A model generated the notes under the pieces. The model was not told the origin of the DNA, did no database searches, and saw nothing but the letters and a program-made list of their open reading frames with translations. 64,000 nt of DNA from JACOND01 sp965202795 (GTDB lineage: Bacteria; Bdellovibrionota; Bdellovibrionia; Bdellovibrionales; UBA1609), in assembly GCA_965202795.1 (NCBI GenBank), contig OZ241848.1, positions 1,550,001 through 1,614,000 of the forward strand. The letters are read 5' to 3'. The position numbers were made by a program, and so were the translations under genes. Positions 1-8,942 of the stretch are shown here, in pieces (the first letter of the stretch is position 1; each line of letters opens with the position of its first letter).

Positions 1-1
1 A

Positions 2-973
2 ATGAGCCGAAGCGCTTTTCTTTTAGAAACTCATCACACAACCCATATAGAGGGAACCCGGCTTTCGCTTGAGCAGTCAGCGGAGATTTTGGCCGGCCGC
101 CGCCCCCCCGGAGCGGACAAAGAGGACATAAAAGAGGTGAAAAATTACAAAGACGCTTTTGATTTGATGCTGAATTATCTGAAAAAAGAGAGCGCGGTCA
201 AAGAATCCCTTGTCAAAGAGATTCATAAAGAGCTGGTCAAAGGGGTTCGGGGAAACCGGGCCCAGCCCGGCCGGTATCGGGACCTGCAAAATTATGTGGG
301 AAATGCCATGACCGGCGAGATTATTTACACGCCTCCCAAGCCTGAGGCGGTCCCCGCCCTTATGAAGGATTTTGTGAGATGGATCAATCAGGAAACAAAG
401 ATTCATCCGGTTTTAAAAAGCGGCATTATCCAGTTTCAGTTTGTTCATATCCATCCTTTTGTTGACGGAAATGGCCGGGCCTCGCGGCTGCTTTGCGCCT
501 TTTATCTCTATAAATCAGATTACGATTTTAAAAGGCTTTTTTCCATCAGCGAGTATTATGACAAGGACAGAAAAAGCTTTTACAGCGCCATTCAGTCTGT
601 CCGGGAAAGCGGCATGGATATGACATTTTGGCTTGAGTATTTTGTCCAGGGGCTGCTGTCTCAAATGAGCGGGGCTGTGGAGGCCGGAAAAAAGGTTATT
701 TTTAAAGACGCCCTGATGCAAAACCATAATTTATCGCAAAGGCAGGGCCTGGTCATTGAGCATATCCTGGAAAACGGAAAGCTCCTCCCAAAGGATTTTG
801 AAGAGCTTTGCTCAAAAATGAGCGGGCCGGGCAAAGCAGGGCAAAAGCAGACAATATCCAAGGTGACTAAAAGAACACTGCAAAGAGATTTGAAAGATAT
901 GGCTGACAAGAAAATCATTGAGGCGGAAGGAAAGACCAACCGGCAGTTTTACCGCCTTTCAGGAAAAGGTTAA
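2..973 (+). CDS. Fic-domain protein (5' truncated by the window edge)
   Basis: Fic proteins usually transfer AMP from ATP to a hydroxyl of a target protein. The core motif HPFVDGNGRASR is complete at about residues 151-162: the catalytic His, the phosphate-binding loop and the GNGR arginine are all present. Near the start, TTHIEGT matches the inhibitory-helix motif (S/T)xxxE(G/N) of self-inhibited Fic proteins. Family members normally have 40-60 residues before that helix, so the true start probably lies left of position 1, although an ATG exists at 2. The C-terminal ~90 residues look like a winged-helix domain, as in many Fic regulators. It lies upstream of a type III Res gene on the same strand, so it may be an accessory of that locus; a mod gene could lie further left, outside the window. 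Confidence 0.88.
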   Translation: MSRSAFLLETHHTTHIEGTRLSLEQSAEILAGRRPPGADKEDIKEVKNYKDAFDLMLNYLKKESAVKESLVKEIHKELVKGVRGNRAQPGRYRDLQNYVGNAMTGEIIYTPPKPEAVPALMKDFVRWINQETKIHPVLKSGIIQFQFVHIHPFVDGNGRASRLLCAFYLYKSDYDFKRLFSISEYYDKDRKSFYSAIQSVRESGMDMTFWLEYFVQGLLSQMSGAVEAGKKVIFKDALMQNHNLSQRQGLVIEHILENGKLLPKDFEELCSKMSGPGKAGQKQTISKVTKRTLQRDLKDMADKKIIEAEGKTNRQFYRLSGKG

Positions 974-1221
974 ACTTGCGGCAAAACTGCGGCCTGTTTG
1001 CGACAAACTTGCGACAAACTTGCGACAAACTTGCGACAAAACTTGCGACAAAACTTGCGACAAAACTTGCGACAAACTTTGCGACATGTTTGCGACATGT
1101 TTGCGACAAACTTTGCGACATGTTTGCGACATGTTTGCGACAAACTAGCGGCAAACTAGCGGCAAACTAGCGGCAAAACTAGCGGCAAAACTAGCGGCAA
1201 AACTAGCGGCATGTTTGCGGA
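974..1221. repeat. 11-12 bp minisatellite, about 22 copies
   Basis: The array starts directly after the Fic stop codon. Its core is T(T/A)GCG(A/G)CA in three unit families arranged in blocks: TTGCGACAAAC first, then TTGCGACATGT mixed with it, then TAGCGGCAAAC. I count 21 cores plus one degenerate TTGCGGAA. Spacing alternates between 11 and 12 bp because of one extra A. Open frames running through it (for example repeated DKTCDK) are by-products of the repeat and are not called as genes. Confidence 0.9.
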
Positions 1222-1366
1222 ATGAGGGCTTGTAAATGCTTGAAAATACAATAAAAACCGCTTTTGAGGGAGCGGAGGGGAAAAGCCCCGGGAGCTGCCG
1301 GGAATCCGGCTCTCGAAAGCTAAGCGGGGGCGGGGTTTCGCCAAAGCCGCAAAGAGGAAAAGCGCA

Positions 1367-4300
1367 ATGAAGCTCAAGTTTGACCCCGGCCAAAAGCATC
1401 AGCTGGACGCCATATCCGCGATAACGGATTTGTTTGCCGGCCAGAAGCCTGATTCTTATAAAATTTTTGGCGAATCCGGCGGGAAAATCGGCGAATTGCC
1501 GGAGCTTTCCGCGATTCCTGAGGGATATGCCGGCGGATATTATGGCAACAAGCTTGCCTTAAACAATGAAACCAGCTCAGAAAAAATCCGCAGCCAAATC
1601 GATAAGAGCCTGAAAGCTGTCCAAAAAAGAAACTCCATCATCTCTCAGGAAAGCGTGGAGTCCAAAGGGCTGAACTTTTCCGTGGAAATGGAGACAGGAA
1701 CGGGAAAAACATACACTTACCTCAGAACCATATTTGAGCTGCAAAGCCGATACGGATTTAAGAAATTTATTATCGCTGTCCCCTCAGTGGCCGTCAGAGA
1801 GGGGGTTTTAAAGTCTCTTGAAATCATGAAAGCGCATTTTAATGAGCTGTATAACAAACCGCTGTTTTTCCGGTTTGTTTATCAGTCTAAAAAGCCCGGC
1901 ATGCTCAGGGCTTTTGCCAGAGGCAGCAGCCTGCAGATAATGATTATCAACATAGACGCCTTTAACAAAGACAGCAACATCATCAGACAGCAGAGAGATC
2001 ATATCGGAGGGGCCAGGCCCATTGACTTTATACAGGCTTCGCGGCCTATTGTCATCATTGACGAGCCACAAAACATGGAGAGCGAAAAATCCCGCTCAGC
2101 CATTGAATCCCTCAATCCGCTTTTTACTTTAAGATATTCCGCCACGCACAGGGATCTTTATAACCCTGTTTACTGCCTGAACCCTGTCCGGGCTTTTCAG
2201 AAAAAGCTGGTTAAAAAAATTTCCGTGGCTTCTGTATTGGAGGAAAATGACCTCTCGCGGGCATACCTGAAAGTCTTAAAAATAACAAATAAAAACAGCA
2301 AATTCCGATGCTCTGTCCAGTTCTTTCAAAATACAGCGCAGGGGCGCGGGCTGGCAAAAAGAATCTGCAGGCAGCATGATGACCTGTTTATTCTCTCAAA
2401 GGAAAACCCGGTTTACAAACACGGATTCAGAATTGCGGAAATCAGCTGCAGGCCCGGCCGGGAGTTTATTAAACTTTCCAATGGCCTCCGTTTGTTTCAG
2501 GGAGAGGAGCGGGGGAGCTTTAAAAAAGAGGCGCTTAAAATTCAAATCAGAGAGGCTGTCAAAGCCCATTTTGAAAAAGAGCTGCAGCTGAGAGGCATGG
2601 GGATAAAGGTTTTGTCCCTGTTTTTTTTGGATCGGGTGGAAAACTACAGAGTTTACAAAAACGGCCGGGCCTTTTTAGGGCTTTATGGCAGGTGGTTTGA
2701 GGAAATTTACAGGGAGGTTTCAAAAGAATACAGAAAAGACCTGGACATAACCCCTGTTTCAGAGGCTCATAACGGGTATTTTTCAAAAGACAGAAAAGGC
2801 GCCCTGAAAAACACAACAGGGCGCGGCGCGGAGGACGCGGACACTTACAGCTTGATTATGAAAGACAAGGAGAGGCTGCTGGATATAAAAAACCCCCTGA
2901 AATTTATTTTTTCCCATTCCGCTTTGAGGGAGGGCTGGGACAATCCAAATATTTTTCAGATTTGCGCGCTTGGCGAATCAAGATCCTCCATTAAAAAAAG
3001 GCAGGAAATCGGCCGCGGCTTAAGGCTGCCGGTCAATCAAAAAGGGGAGAGAGTCAAAGACGATCTCATCAGCATCCTGACAGTTGTGGCCAATGAGAGC
3101 TATAGCGCCTGGACAGAGAGCCTGCAAAAAGAGCTTGAGGAGGACTGCGGGGTTGTTTTTGGCTCCCTTCCAGAAGGCGCTTTTGCGGGGATGGCTTTTG
3201 AGGAGCGGGGCAAAGAGCGGACAATTTCCGCTGAGGAGTCAAAAGAGATATGGGATCATTTGCAAAAAACAGGCTGCCTTTCTGAGACAGGATTTATCAC
3301 AAAACAGTTCAGTCAGGCTGTCCAAAACAGCAGCTTTTCCGCTCCGAAAAAATTTCAAGCCATCGCCGCCGGCATCATCCAGACAGTGGAGCAGCATCAG
3401 CTGGAGTCCCACATAAAAAAGCGCGCGGAAAGGAAAAAGGCGCGCTTAAATCAAAAGGCGCTTTTAGATCCTGAATTTCAGAAATTCTGGAAAGCCATCT
3501 CAAAAAAAACAATTTATTCCGTTCATTATGAGAGCCGGGATCTGATTGAAAAAGCCGGGCGGGAAATCAAAAACAGCCCGCCTGTCCAGCCCCTGAAAAT
3601 TATCACTCAGACAGCGGATATCAAGGTGGAGTCCAGGGGCCTCAGCGCGATCCCCGCGCAGACCGCTGACAGCTCCCCCCTTCCTGAAGCGGAGAGAGCG
3701 CCTGATATTTTGTCTTATATTGAAGAAAGAGTCCCCATCACAAAAAGGACAATTTTAAACATATTAAAAAAGTCAGGGAGGCTGGGGGATTTTTCTGTCA
3801 ATCCGCAGCAGTTTATGGATTTGGCGGTCCAGCAAATACAAAAAACCCTGCAGGGCCTTGTCATAGAGGGAATCAAATACGAGAGGCTGAGCGGGGACTC
3901 TTATGAAATGTCCCGGTTTAAAAAAGACGAGCATAAAATGGAGTTTGCCGGGGACAAAATCATCCCGTCCAAAAAGTCCGTTTATGATTATATTTATTAT
4001 GAATCAGGGGTTGAAAAAAGATTTGCGGAGGCCCTTGAAAGCATGAGGAATATAAAATATTTTATCAAGCTGCCGGGCTGGTTTAAAGTCCCGACTCCTG
4101 TTGGAAACTATAACCCCGACTGGGCTATACTCAAAAAAAACGGGAATGTTGTTTATATGATAAGAGAGACAAAAGCCGATCTGAAAGAGATGGGGCTCCG
4201 CGGGCTGGAAATCGCGAAAATCAAATGCGGCCAGAGGCATTTTGAAAGCATCGGGGTCAATTACAAAGCCTGCTCTTCTGTTGAAGGCGCGGACCTGTGA
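1367..4300 (+). CDS. Type III restriction-modification system, restriction (Res) subunit
   Basis: A superfamily 2 helicase-nuclease that translocates along DNA and cuts when associated with its Mod partner. Visible motifs are a Walker A METGTGKT (residues 108-115), a DEPQ box (D232), a SAT motif (RYSATHR), motif VI with GRGLR (from 549) and a C-terminal PD-(D/E)xK nuclease signature with D918, E934 and K936. Length 977 aa is close to classical EcoP-type Res proteins. The ATG at 1367 is preceded by AAGAGGAAA. No Mod gene lies next to it inside the window; the Fic gene and minisatellite occupy the upstream side. It is distinct from the shorter second Res at 48.4 kb. All catalytic motifs look intact. 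Confidence 0.92.
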   Translation: MKLKFDPGQKHQLDAISAITDLFAGQKPDSYKIFGESGGKIGELPELSAIPEGYAGGYYGNKLALNNETSSEKIRSQIDKSLKAVQKRNSIISQESVESKGLNFSVEMETGTGKTYTYLRTIFELQSRYGFKKFIIAVPSVAVREGVLKSLEIMKAHFNELYNKPLFFRFVYQSKKPGMLRAFARGSSLQIMIINIDAFNKDSNIIRQQRDHIGGARPIDFIQASRPIVIIDEPQNMESEKSRSAIESLNPLFTLRYSATHRDLYNPVYCLNPVRAFQKKLVKKISVASVLEENDLSRAYLKVLKITNKNSKFRCSVQFFQNTAQGRGLAKRICRQHDDLFILSKENPVYKHGFRIAEISCRPGREFIKLSNGLRLFQGEERGSFKKEALKIQIREAVKAHFEKELQLRGMGIKVLSLFFLDRVENYRVYKNGRAFLGLYGRWFEEIYREVSKEYRKDLDITPVSEAHNGYFSKDRKGALKNTTGRGAEDADTYSLIMKDKERLLDIKNPLKFIFSHSALREGWDNPNIFQICALGESRSSIKKRQEIGRGLRLPVNQKGERVKDDLISILTVVANESYSAWTESLQKELEEDCGVVFGSLPEGAFAGMAFEERGKERTISAEESKEIWDHLQKTGCLSETGFITKQFSQAVQNSSFSAPKKFQAIAAGIIQTVEQHQLESHIKKRAERKKARLNQKALLDPEFQKFWKAISKKTIYSVHYESRDLIEKAGREIKNSPPVQPLKIITQTADIKVESRGLSAIPAQTADSSPLPEAERAPDILSYIEERVPITKRTILNILKKSGRLGDFSVNPQQFMDLAVQQIQKTLQGLVIEGIKYERLSGDSYEMSRFKKDEHKMEFAGDKIIPSKKSVYDYIYYESGVEKRFAEALESMRNIKYFIKLPGWFKVPTPVGNYNPDWAILKKNGNVVYMIRETKADLKEMGLRGLEIAKIKCGQRHFESIGVNYKACSSVEGADL

Positions 4301-4338
4301 GGGCCGCGCGCGCGGGAAAAGCCCCGGCGGGCCGGCGC

Positions 4339-5460
4339 TCAGAGGCGGGGTTCGTCTTTTTGGACAGGGGCGGCGCCGCTTTCAGCCGCCGCCGCATCGC
4401 GCGCTTTTGGAAAATCAAAGGAAAACGATCGGGACAGGGAAAAGGCCCAGACACTGACCCATTTGTCAAAAGCGACCGCCTCTGTCCGCCCCTGCTGGTC
4501 CAGCCTCTCTCCGTGAGAGTAGGACAGCGACAGCTCCCACTGCCCGCCGGGCTTAAAAACCCCGGCCAGCGACAGAATGTAAAAATGCCGCAGCCGCTTT
4601 TTGTAATTGGGCCTTGCGGCAATGGCCGGGCTGATATCATAAACAGAAACAGCCCACTGGCCATAGCTTCCCGAAAGGGAAAAATAATCCGTGATGTCCA
4701 TGGAAAGGCCCGCAGCCTGAATTCCAAACAGAAGCTGCGGCAGCGGAGCCCCCCCATCGCTTTGCCCCGCTGTGGGCGAGGTGGTGTATTTTGAAAAATA
4801 ATGCCGGGCGGCGGGCTTTAGGGAAAAAGTGACGCTCTTGATCTCTTTTGGCAGGAATTTCAAAAAAGGGTCCAGCTTGAGCCTCCACATGAAATAAGCT
4901 GTTCCAAGGCTGTAAATGTCATTCAGCCGCGAGTGATAAGAAAGCGGCAGCGAGGCGGACAGCCCGGCTGTCAAAATGCTTTCCTCAGATGAAAGCTCAA
5001 ACCTCCTTTGAAGGGAAAGCAAAGTGTCCTGAACCCAAAGCCCCGTGTCGCCGCTGTTTGGATTGAGAATGAAGCTCTGGTTTAGGCTTTGCGAAAGGGA
5101 AAAAGAAAGAGATTCCGAAAGCTGATAAGATCCGGAGGCAAAAAACCGGGCCGCGCGGTCCGCGCTTGTGATGAATCCGCTGGTGTATCCCAGCCCCGCC
5201 TTGAGGGAAAAAGGCTGCTCCTGTTTGCCTGGACGGCCCCCCGGCCGCTCCTGTTTATCCGGCCGGCCCCCCTCCCCCGCCAGAGGGTCTTTTTCGTAAA
5301 TAAGATCAAAAGCTGTTTTGCCGGCGGGATCAATCTCTGAAAAAGCGGCCCCCGGCATAAGAAGCGCGGCCAGGCCGGCCGCCGCGCAAAAAAAAGATTT
5401 GGGTTTGCTGTTTTTGCCGGGAGAGCATTTGAGCCGCCTGAGAAATATTAAAGAGGTCAT
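4339..5460 (-). CDS. Predicted outer-membrane beta-barrel protein
   Basis: I do not recognise a named family. The 373-residue product has a basic start followed by a hydrophobic segment ending GAAFSEI, a plausible signal peptide cut near residue 41. A short Gly/Pro/Lys/Gln linker (GGRPDKQERPGGRPGKQEQP) follows. The rest is dominated by alternating polar/hydrophobic stretches such as LSFSLSQSLNQSF and WELSLSYSHG, typical of antiparallel outer-membrane strands. A last strand-like FSLSRSFSFDF is followed by a ~24-residue hydrophilic tail, so the classical terminal aromatic is not at the very end. It lies 206 bp downstream of the metalloprotease gene on the same strand and may belong to that transcription unit. 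Confidence 0.65.
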   Translation of the reverse strand: MTSLIFLRRLKCSPGKNSKPKSFFCAAAGLAALLMPGAAFSEIDPAGKTAFDLIYEKDPLAGEGGRPDKQERPGGRPGKQEQPFSLKAGLGYTSGFITSADRAARFFASGSYQLSESLSFSLSQSLNQSFILNPNSGDTGLWVQDTLLSLQRRFELSSEESILTAGLSASLPLSYHSRLNDIYSLGTAYFMWRLKLDPFLKFLPKEIKSVTFSLKPAARHYFSKYTTSPTAGQSDGGAPLPQLLFGIQAAGLSMDITDYFSLSGSYGQWAVSVYDISPAIAARPNYKKRLRHFYILSLAGVFKPGGQWELSLSYSHGERLDQQGRTEAVAFDKWVSVWAFSLSRSFSFDFPKARDAAAAESGAAPVQKDEPRL

Positions 5461-5666
5461 AGCCGCCCCGTCATGTTTATTCCCTTAGGCTGCGCCTGAA
5501 AAGCCATAAATGCCTCAAAATCATTCCCAATTTAACCATTCCATGATAATGAGAAGCTGATTTTTATGCCGAATGGCAGTCCTCCCTGACTCTTTCAACC
5601 GGAATATGCGCCGCTCAATTAAGAAAAAAAACCCGCTTGTCAAGAGGGGGGCTTTGCAGGCTCAGC

Positions 5667-8600
5667 CTAGCCTCCGCCGTCGCAAGCCTGCGGAAGCGCG
5701 CCGTTTTTCTTGAAATAGTTATATAAAAAGAAGGTGTTATACACATCCTGCTTTCCAATGCGGAGGCTCCCGCCATCGGAGTGAGTCACCCGCCGCAGGC
5801 GGTCAATAATGGTAAAGGAGTATTTGTTTAAATTGCTTGAGGCTGTGTAGTAATTCCCGTCAAAATAAGCGACCCCCAGCTTTTCGCCGGTGTTTCTGTA
5901 GTAAATGTCGGAGATTGATCCAGAAAGCTCTTCCATGGAAACAACAGCCGTGTCCAAAAAGCCCGGCTCATTATGGCTGTGGGGCCTGTGAGCCATGGGA
6001 TCAATGCCAAAGCGGCTTTTAAGCCCCCTGGGAGTGTAGCAGCGGACGCCGATTTTTTCAAGCAGATCGCCCTCCAGGCTCAAATTGTAATAGTTGGAGG
6101 CGTTTTTGGCGTAGAGCTGCCTTCCAAAATCAATAAACCAGTTCTCCATATCCACCCGGACAGTCAGGGCGTTTTCCATGATCTCCTCTATCATCTGGCG
6201 AAATCCCAAACTGCTGATATAAGTCAGGTAGCTGGCTTTGCCCAGGTAGTGGTTGGGATTGTAAAGGAATCCGTCATCCCCCATAAGAAAAATCATGGCA
6301 AACAGCTTGTCCCAAAAGATTCCAATTTTTTCGATGGCTCCGGATTCCTCATTGTAAATGGTCTGCCAGTCCCGATCCGCCCGGGACTGCTGTATAACGG
6401 AGTTGTAAAAGGCCATGCTGAGCTTGATGGCCTGGCGGATGTCTTTCTGCGTCTGATTCGAAATCAGCCGGATCTCATCATCCGTGTAGCTTTTTTTGGA
6501 CTCCGTCAGGATTTCATCTATATAATCAGGGCGAAAGGCCGTCCTCCACATCATCAGCATTCTTTTGATATCCCACATTGTCTTGAATATTTGGGAGGGA
6601 TAGCGGCTGGTGTCCCAGTAAGCTCTGTCCAGCCTCAGATTTCTGATAAAATAGCGCTCCTCATAACTCTCAATCAAACTCATCATGACCCGGGAGGGCG
6701 TGTCCCCCTGATCCCATTTGCCGCAAAGCGCGTTGGAGAAGGCATGGTGATCAGAGCAGAAAAGAAAATGCGTTTTTTTTGTCTTGGAAAGATCCTTTTT
6801 CCCGCTGGAATAAGCGTAAGCCAAAGCCGCCTCATCATAAGGGCCAAAAAGAGCTTTTAGAGGCCCCGAAACTTCGTCTTTGATATGCATGTAATCCATC
6901 ACAGAGGAGGTTTTGAGCTTGCCGCTTGCGCCATCCGGGCCGCCATGCCAGTGTCTCCGGTCAAAGCTTCCGTAAAAATTATGCCTCAAGCCCAATACAT
7001 GGCCAAATTCATGGGACATAAGATTAAAAAGAATCCGCCTTTTCGCCTCCTCCGGCGCCATTCCATTGGCGAGCAGCTTCGGCAGCCGGGCAATAACGGG
7101 ATCCGCGGGATAAATCACTGTGTTTCTCTCATGGGCTAAAAGCTTTAAATCGCTTTCCCTGGACTGGGAAATGATGTTTTTTATTTCCTTGTTTAAGGAT
7201 TTCGGGATGCTAGAGTTTATTTGTGGAAGATCGATGTTGAAATAAAAGCCCAGCCGGCGCAGCAGCTGGGGAACTTTCCCGGCAAGAGGCTGCGGGATGA
7301 AGCGGAAGCCGGGGAGGGCTGTTCTGCCGGACGGCCTCCGCGCCCTCCCATAATGATCGTTTCCCGGGGCGGAGAGGGCTTCATCTATCCCCCGCAGGTC
7401 TGATAAATCTTCAGCCTTTTCCGTCAGAGCTGAGGAGCTGGTAAACTGGGAAAGGGCGGGATGCCCAAAAGTCAAATTCGCTGTCAGCCACTCAAACTCC
7501 GGGCGAATCTTGGATTTTGCGTCAATGAGCCTGGCTGTGGATGTCCATTTTGCGGGATCATTTTCCTTGAGGGTTCGCTTCATTTGCTCAAAAAGCGAGC
7601 TGGCGCTGTATTTTGCCGCGCTGCTCTGGACAGGCTGTCCATTTTCGTCAATGTAATTCTTGAAGTCTCTTTTGTAAGGCTCATGAACCAGATATTTCAA
7701 ATAGTAATCCAGGTAATGGGTTGTGGCGATCACATTCCCGCTGATAATCTCCCCTGTGGCCGGATGGGCGTCAGAGGGGCCATATCCCAGGATGGGCAGG
7801 CTTGTCTGCATGAGATGAAAAAAGGAGTGGCGGATATCCCCAAACTTCTGCCCTGAGTTTTCCCGCAGCTCAAAACATATCCCTGTTGAGCAGGTCTCCC
7901 CCTCAAGAGGCAGAGCAGAGCCGTCAGCGCGGCAGTTTCCGTCCAAAGGGTAATCATTCAGCTTGTGTTTGGCCAAAAGCCTGTTCACGCTGCAGACCGC
8001 CCCATGGGCAATGTCTTTGTATTTTTCCGGGTAATCCTCTGTAAAGTAAAAGACATGTTTTTTATTGGGATTCCAGCGGTTCATGTAAAAGATGTTTTTG
8101 TCTCTCTGGTCTTCGGCAATGGCCGCGCGGACCGTGCGGAAAAAGCCATATTTTTTAAGCAGGGGGTCCTGCTCCCCGGCATAGACATAAGGCTCATAGC
8201 TTTCGTCTTTTTGGCGCGGATCAGGGATTCTTTTAAAGGAATATTTGTAATGGACTGAGCTGACAAAATTCCCCTCGCTCCAGCGCTTCAGGCTTCGGGA
8301 GCAAAGGGGATCCTGCTCATAATCCACAGCCACTGTCCAGGTGATGTAATCGTCCCCGGCCTCTCTTGAGCTGTCAATAACATGGGAGGCTTTTTTCGCC
8401 CAGCACCGCTCTTTTTCCGCGAGGCTTTGAAAGTAGGGAAAGGTGGTTTTTTCCGATATGTCCGCCTTGCCCCAGTCCACTGTGAAGTATCTTTTGCTCC
8501 GCCAGGGGATGTATTTGTTTTCCTCCTCCCGGTTTGTGGTGTAGCCATCCACTTCCGCCAGGCGGTACTCCGAATGCTTGATGTCCCATTCATTGATCAG

Positions 8601-8942
8601 CTCAGGCCCCCCCTGGCTCGCAATATCCTCAGACTCTAAAAGCCGCCTGTTAACGGCGTTGTGGAATTTCAGCTTGTCCCTTGTAAATTCAAAATACCCC
8701 GCCCTGGCCTCGCTTTGCAGCCCCTCAAAGGAAAAAACAAGGGCCGGAGTTCCAAAGGAGGTGTCTGTGACAGTCACTTTGTAGATCCAAAACTTAGGAT
8801 CCGCTTTTGTCCCTGAAAAAACCTCCTTGAGCATGCGGTCCCGGTTGCCGTCGGGCATAGGCGTAATGGGCCTGACCCTGACACAGGATGCGAGGCTTGC
8901 CGCCGCGGCGGCTGCGGCAAAAATCCAGCATAGGCTTTTCAT
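5667..8942 (-). CDS. Large lipoprotein zinc metalloprotease (metzincin-type)
   Basis: A 1091-residue lipoprotein. The signal peptide ends in the lipobox LASC, with the lipidated Cys at residue 20. The extended zinc motif HEFGHVLGLRH spans residues 644-654 (three His ligands and the catalytic Glu), followed by a Met-turn candidate SSVMDYM with Met682. This pattern is that of metzincins and of the large zinc-dependent metalloproteases seen in Bacteroidota and Bdellovibrio-type bacteria. The N-terminal ~600 residues have no motif I can name. Its ATG overlaps the stop of the upstream lipoprotein gene by four bases (ATGA), so the two are probably translationally coupled. Likely location is the periplasm or outer membrane; the substrate is unknown. 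Confidence 0.85.
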   Translation of the reverse strand: MKSLCWIFAAAAAAASLASCVRVRPITPMPDGNRDRMLKEVFSGTKADPKFWIYKVTVTDTSFGTPALVFSFEGLQSEARAGYFEFTRDKLKFHNAVNRRLLESEDIASQGGPELINEWDIKHSEYRLAEVDGYTTNREEENKYIPWRSKRYFTVDWGKADISEKTTFPYFQSLAEKERCWAKKASHVIDSSREAGDDYITWTVAVDYEQDPLCSRSLKRWSEGNFVSSVHYKYSFKRIPDPRQKDESYEPYVYAGEQDPLLKKYGFFRTVRAAIAEDQRDKNIFYMNRWNPNKKHVFYFTEDYPEKYKDIAHGAVCSVNRLLAKHKLNDYPLDGNCRADGSALPLEGETCSTGICFELRENSGQKFGDIRHSFFHLMQTSLPILGYGPSDAHPATGEIISGNVIATTHYLDYYLKYLVHEPYKRDFKNYIDENGQPVQSSAAKYSASSLFEQMKRTLKENDPAKWTSTARLIDAKSKIRPEFEWLTANLTFGHPALSQFTSSSALTEKAEDLSDLRGIDEALSAPGNDHYGRARRPSGRTALPGFRFIPQPLAGKVPQLLRRLGFYFNIDLPQINSSIPKSLNKEIKNIISQSRESDLKLLAHERNTVIYPADPVIARLPKLLANGMAPEEAKRRILFNLMSHEFGHVLGLRHNFYGSFDRRHWHGGPDGASGKLKTSSVMDYMHIKDEVSGPLKALFGPYDEAALAYAYSSGKKDLSKTKKTHFLFCSDHHAFSNALCGKWDQGDTPSRVMMSLIESYEERYFIRNLRLDRAYWDTSRYPSQIFKTMWDIKRMLMMWRTAFRPDYIDEILTESKKSYTDDEIRLISNQTQKDIRQAIKLSMAFYNSVIQQSRADRDWQTIYNEESGAIEKIGIFWDKLFAMIFLMGDDGFLYNPNHYLGKASYLTYISSLGFRQMIEEIMENALTVRVDMENWFIDFGRQLYAKNASNYYNLSLEGDLLEKIGVRCYTPRGLKSRFGIDPMAHRPHSHNEPGFLDTAVVSMEELSGSISDIYYRNTGEKLGVAYFDGNYYTASSNLNKYSFTIIDRLRRVTHSDGGSLRIGKQDVYNTFFLYNYFKKNGALPQACDGGG

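Noticed and set aside
974..1221. CRISPR array
   Set aside because: Units are contiguous with no unique spacers and no cas genes are near.
915..1400. Cys/Lys-rich and Phe/Ala/Ser-rich frames through the minisatellite on both strands
   Set aside because: Every frame of an 11-12 bp repeat without stops is open; none has a start region or conserved features.
5973..6860. 295-codon plus-strand frame inside the metalloprotease gene
   Set aside because: Antisense to a gene with an intact zinc motif and lipobox; no signal or family features.
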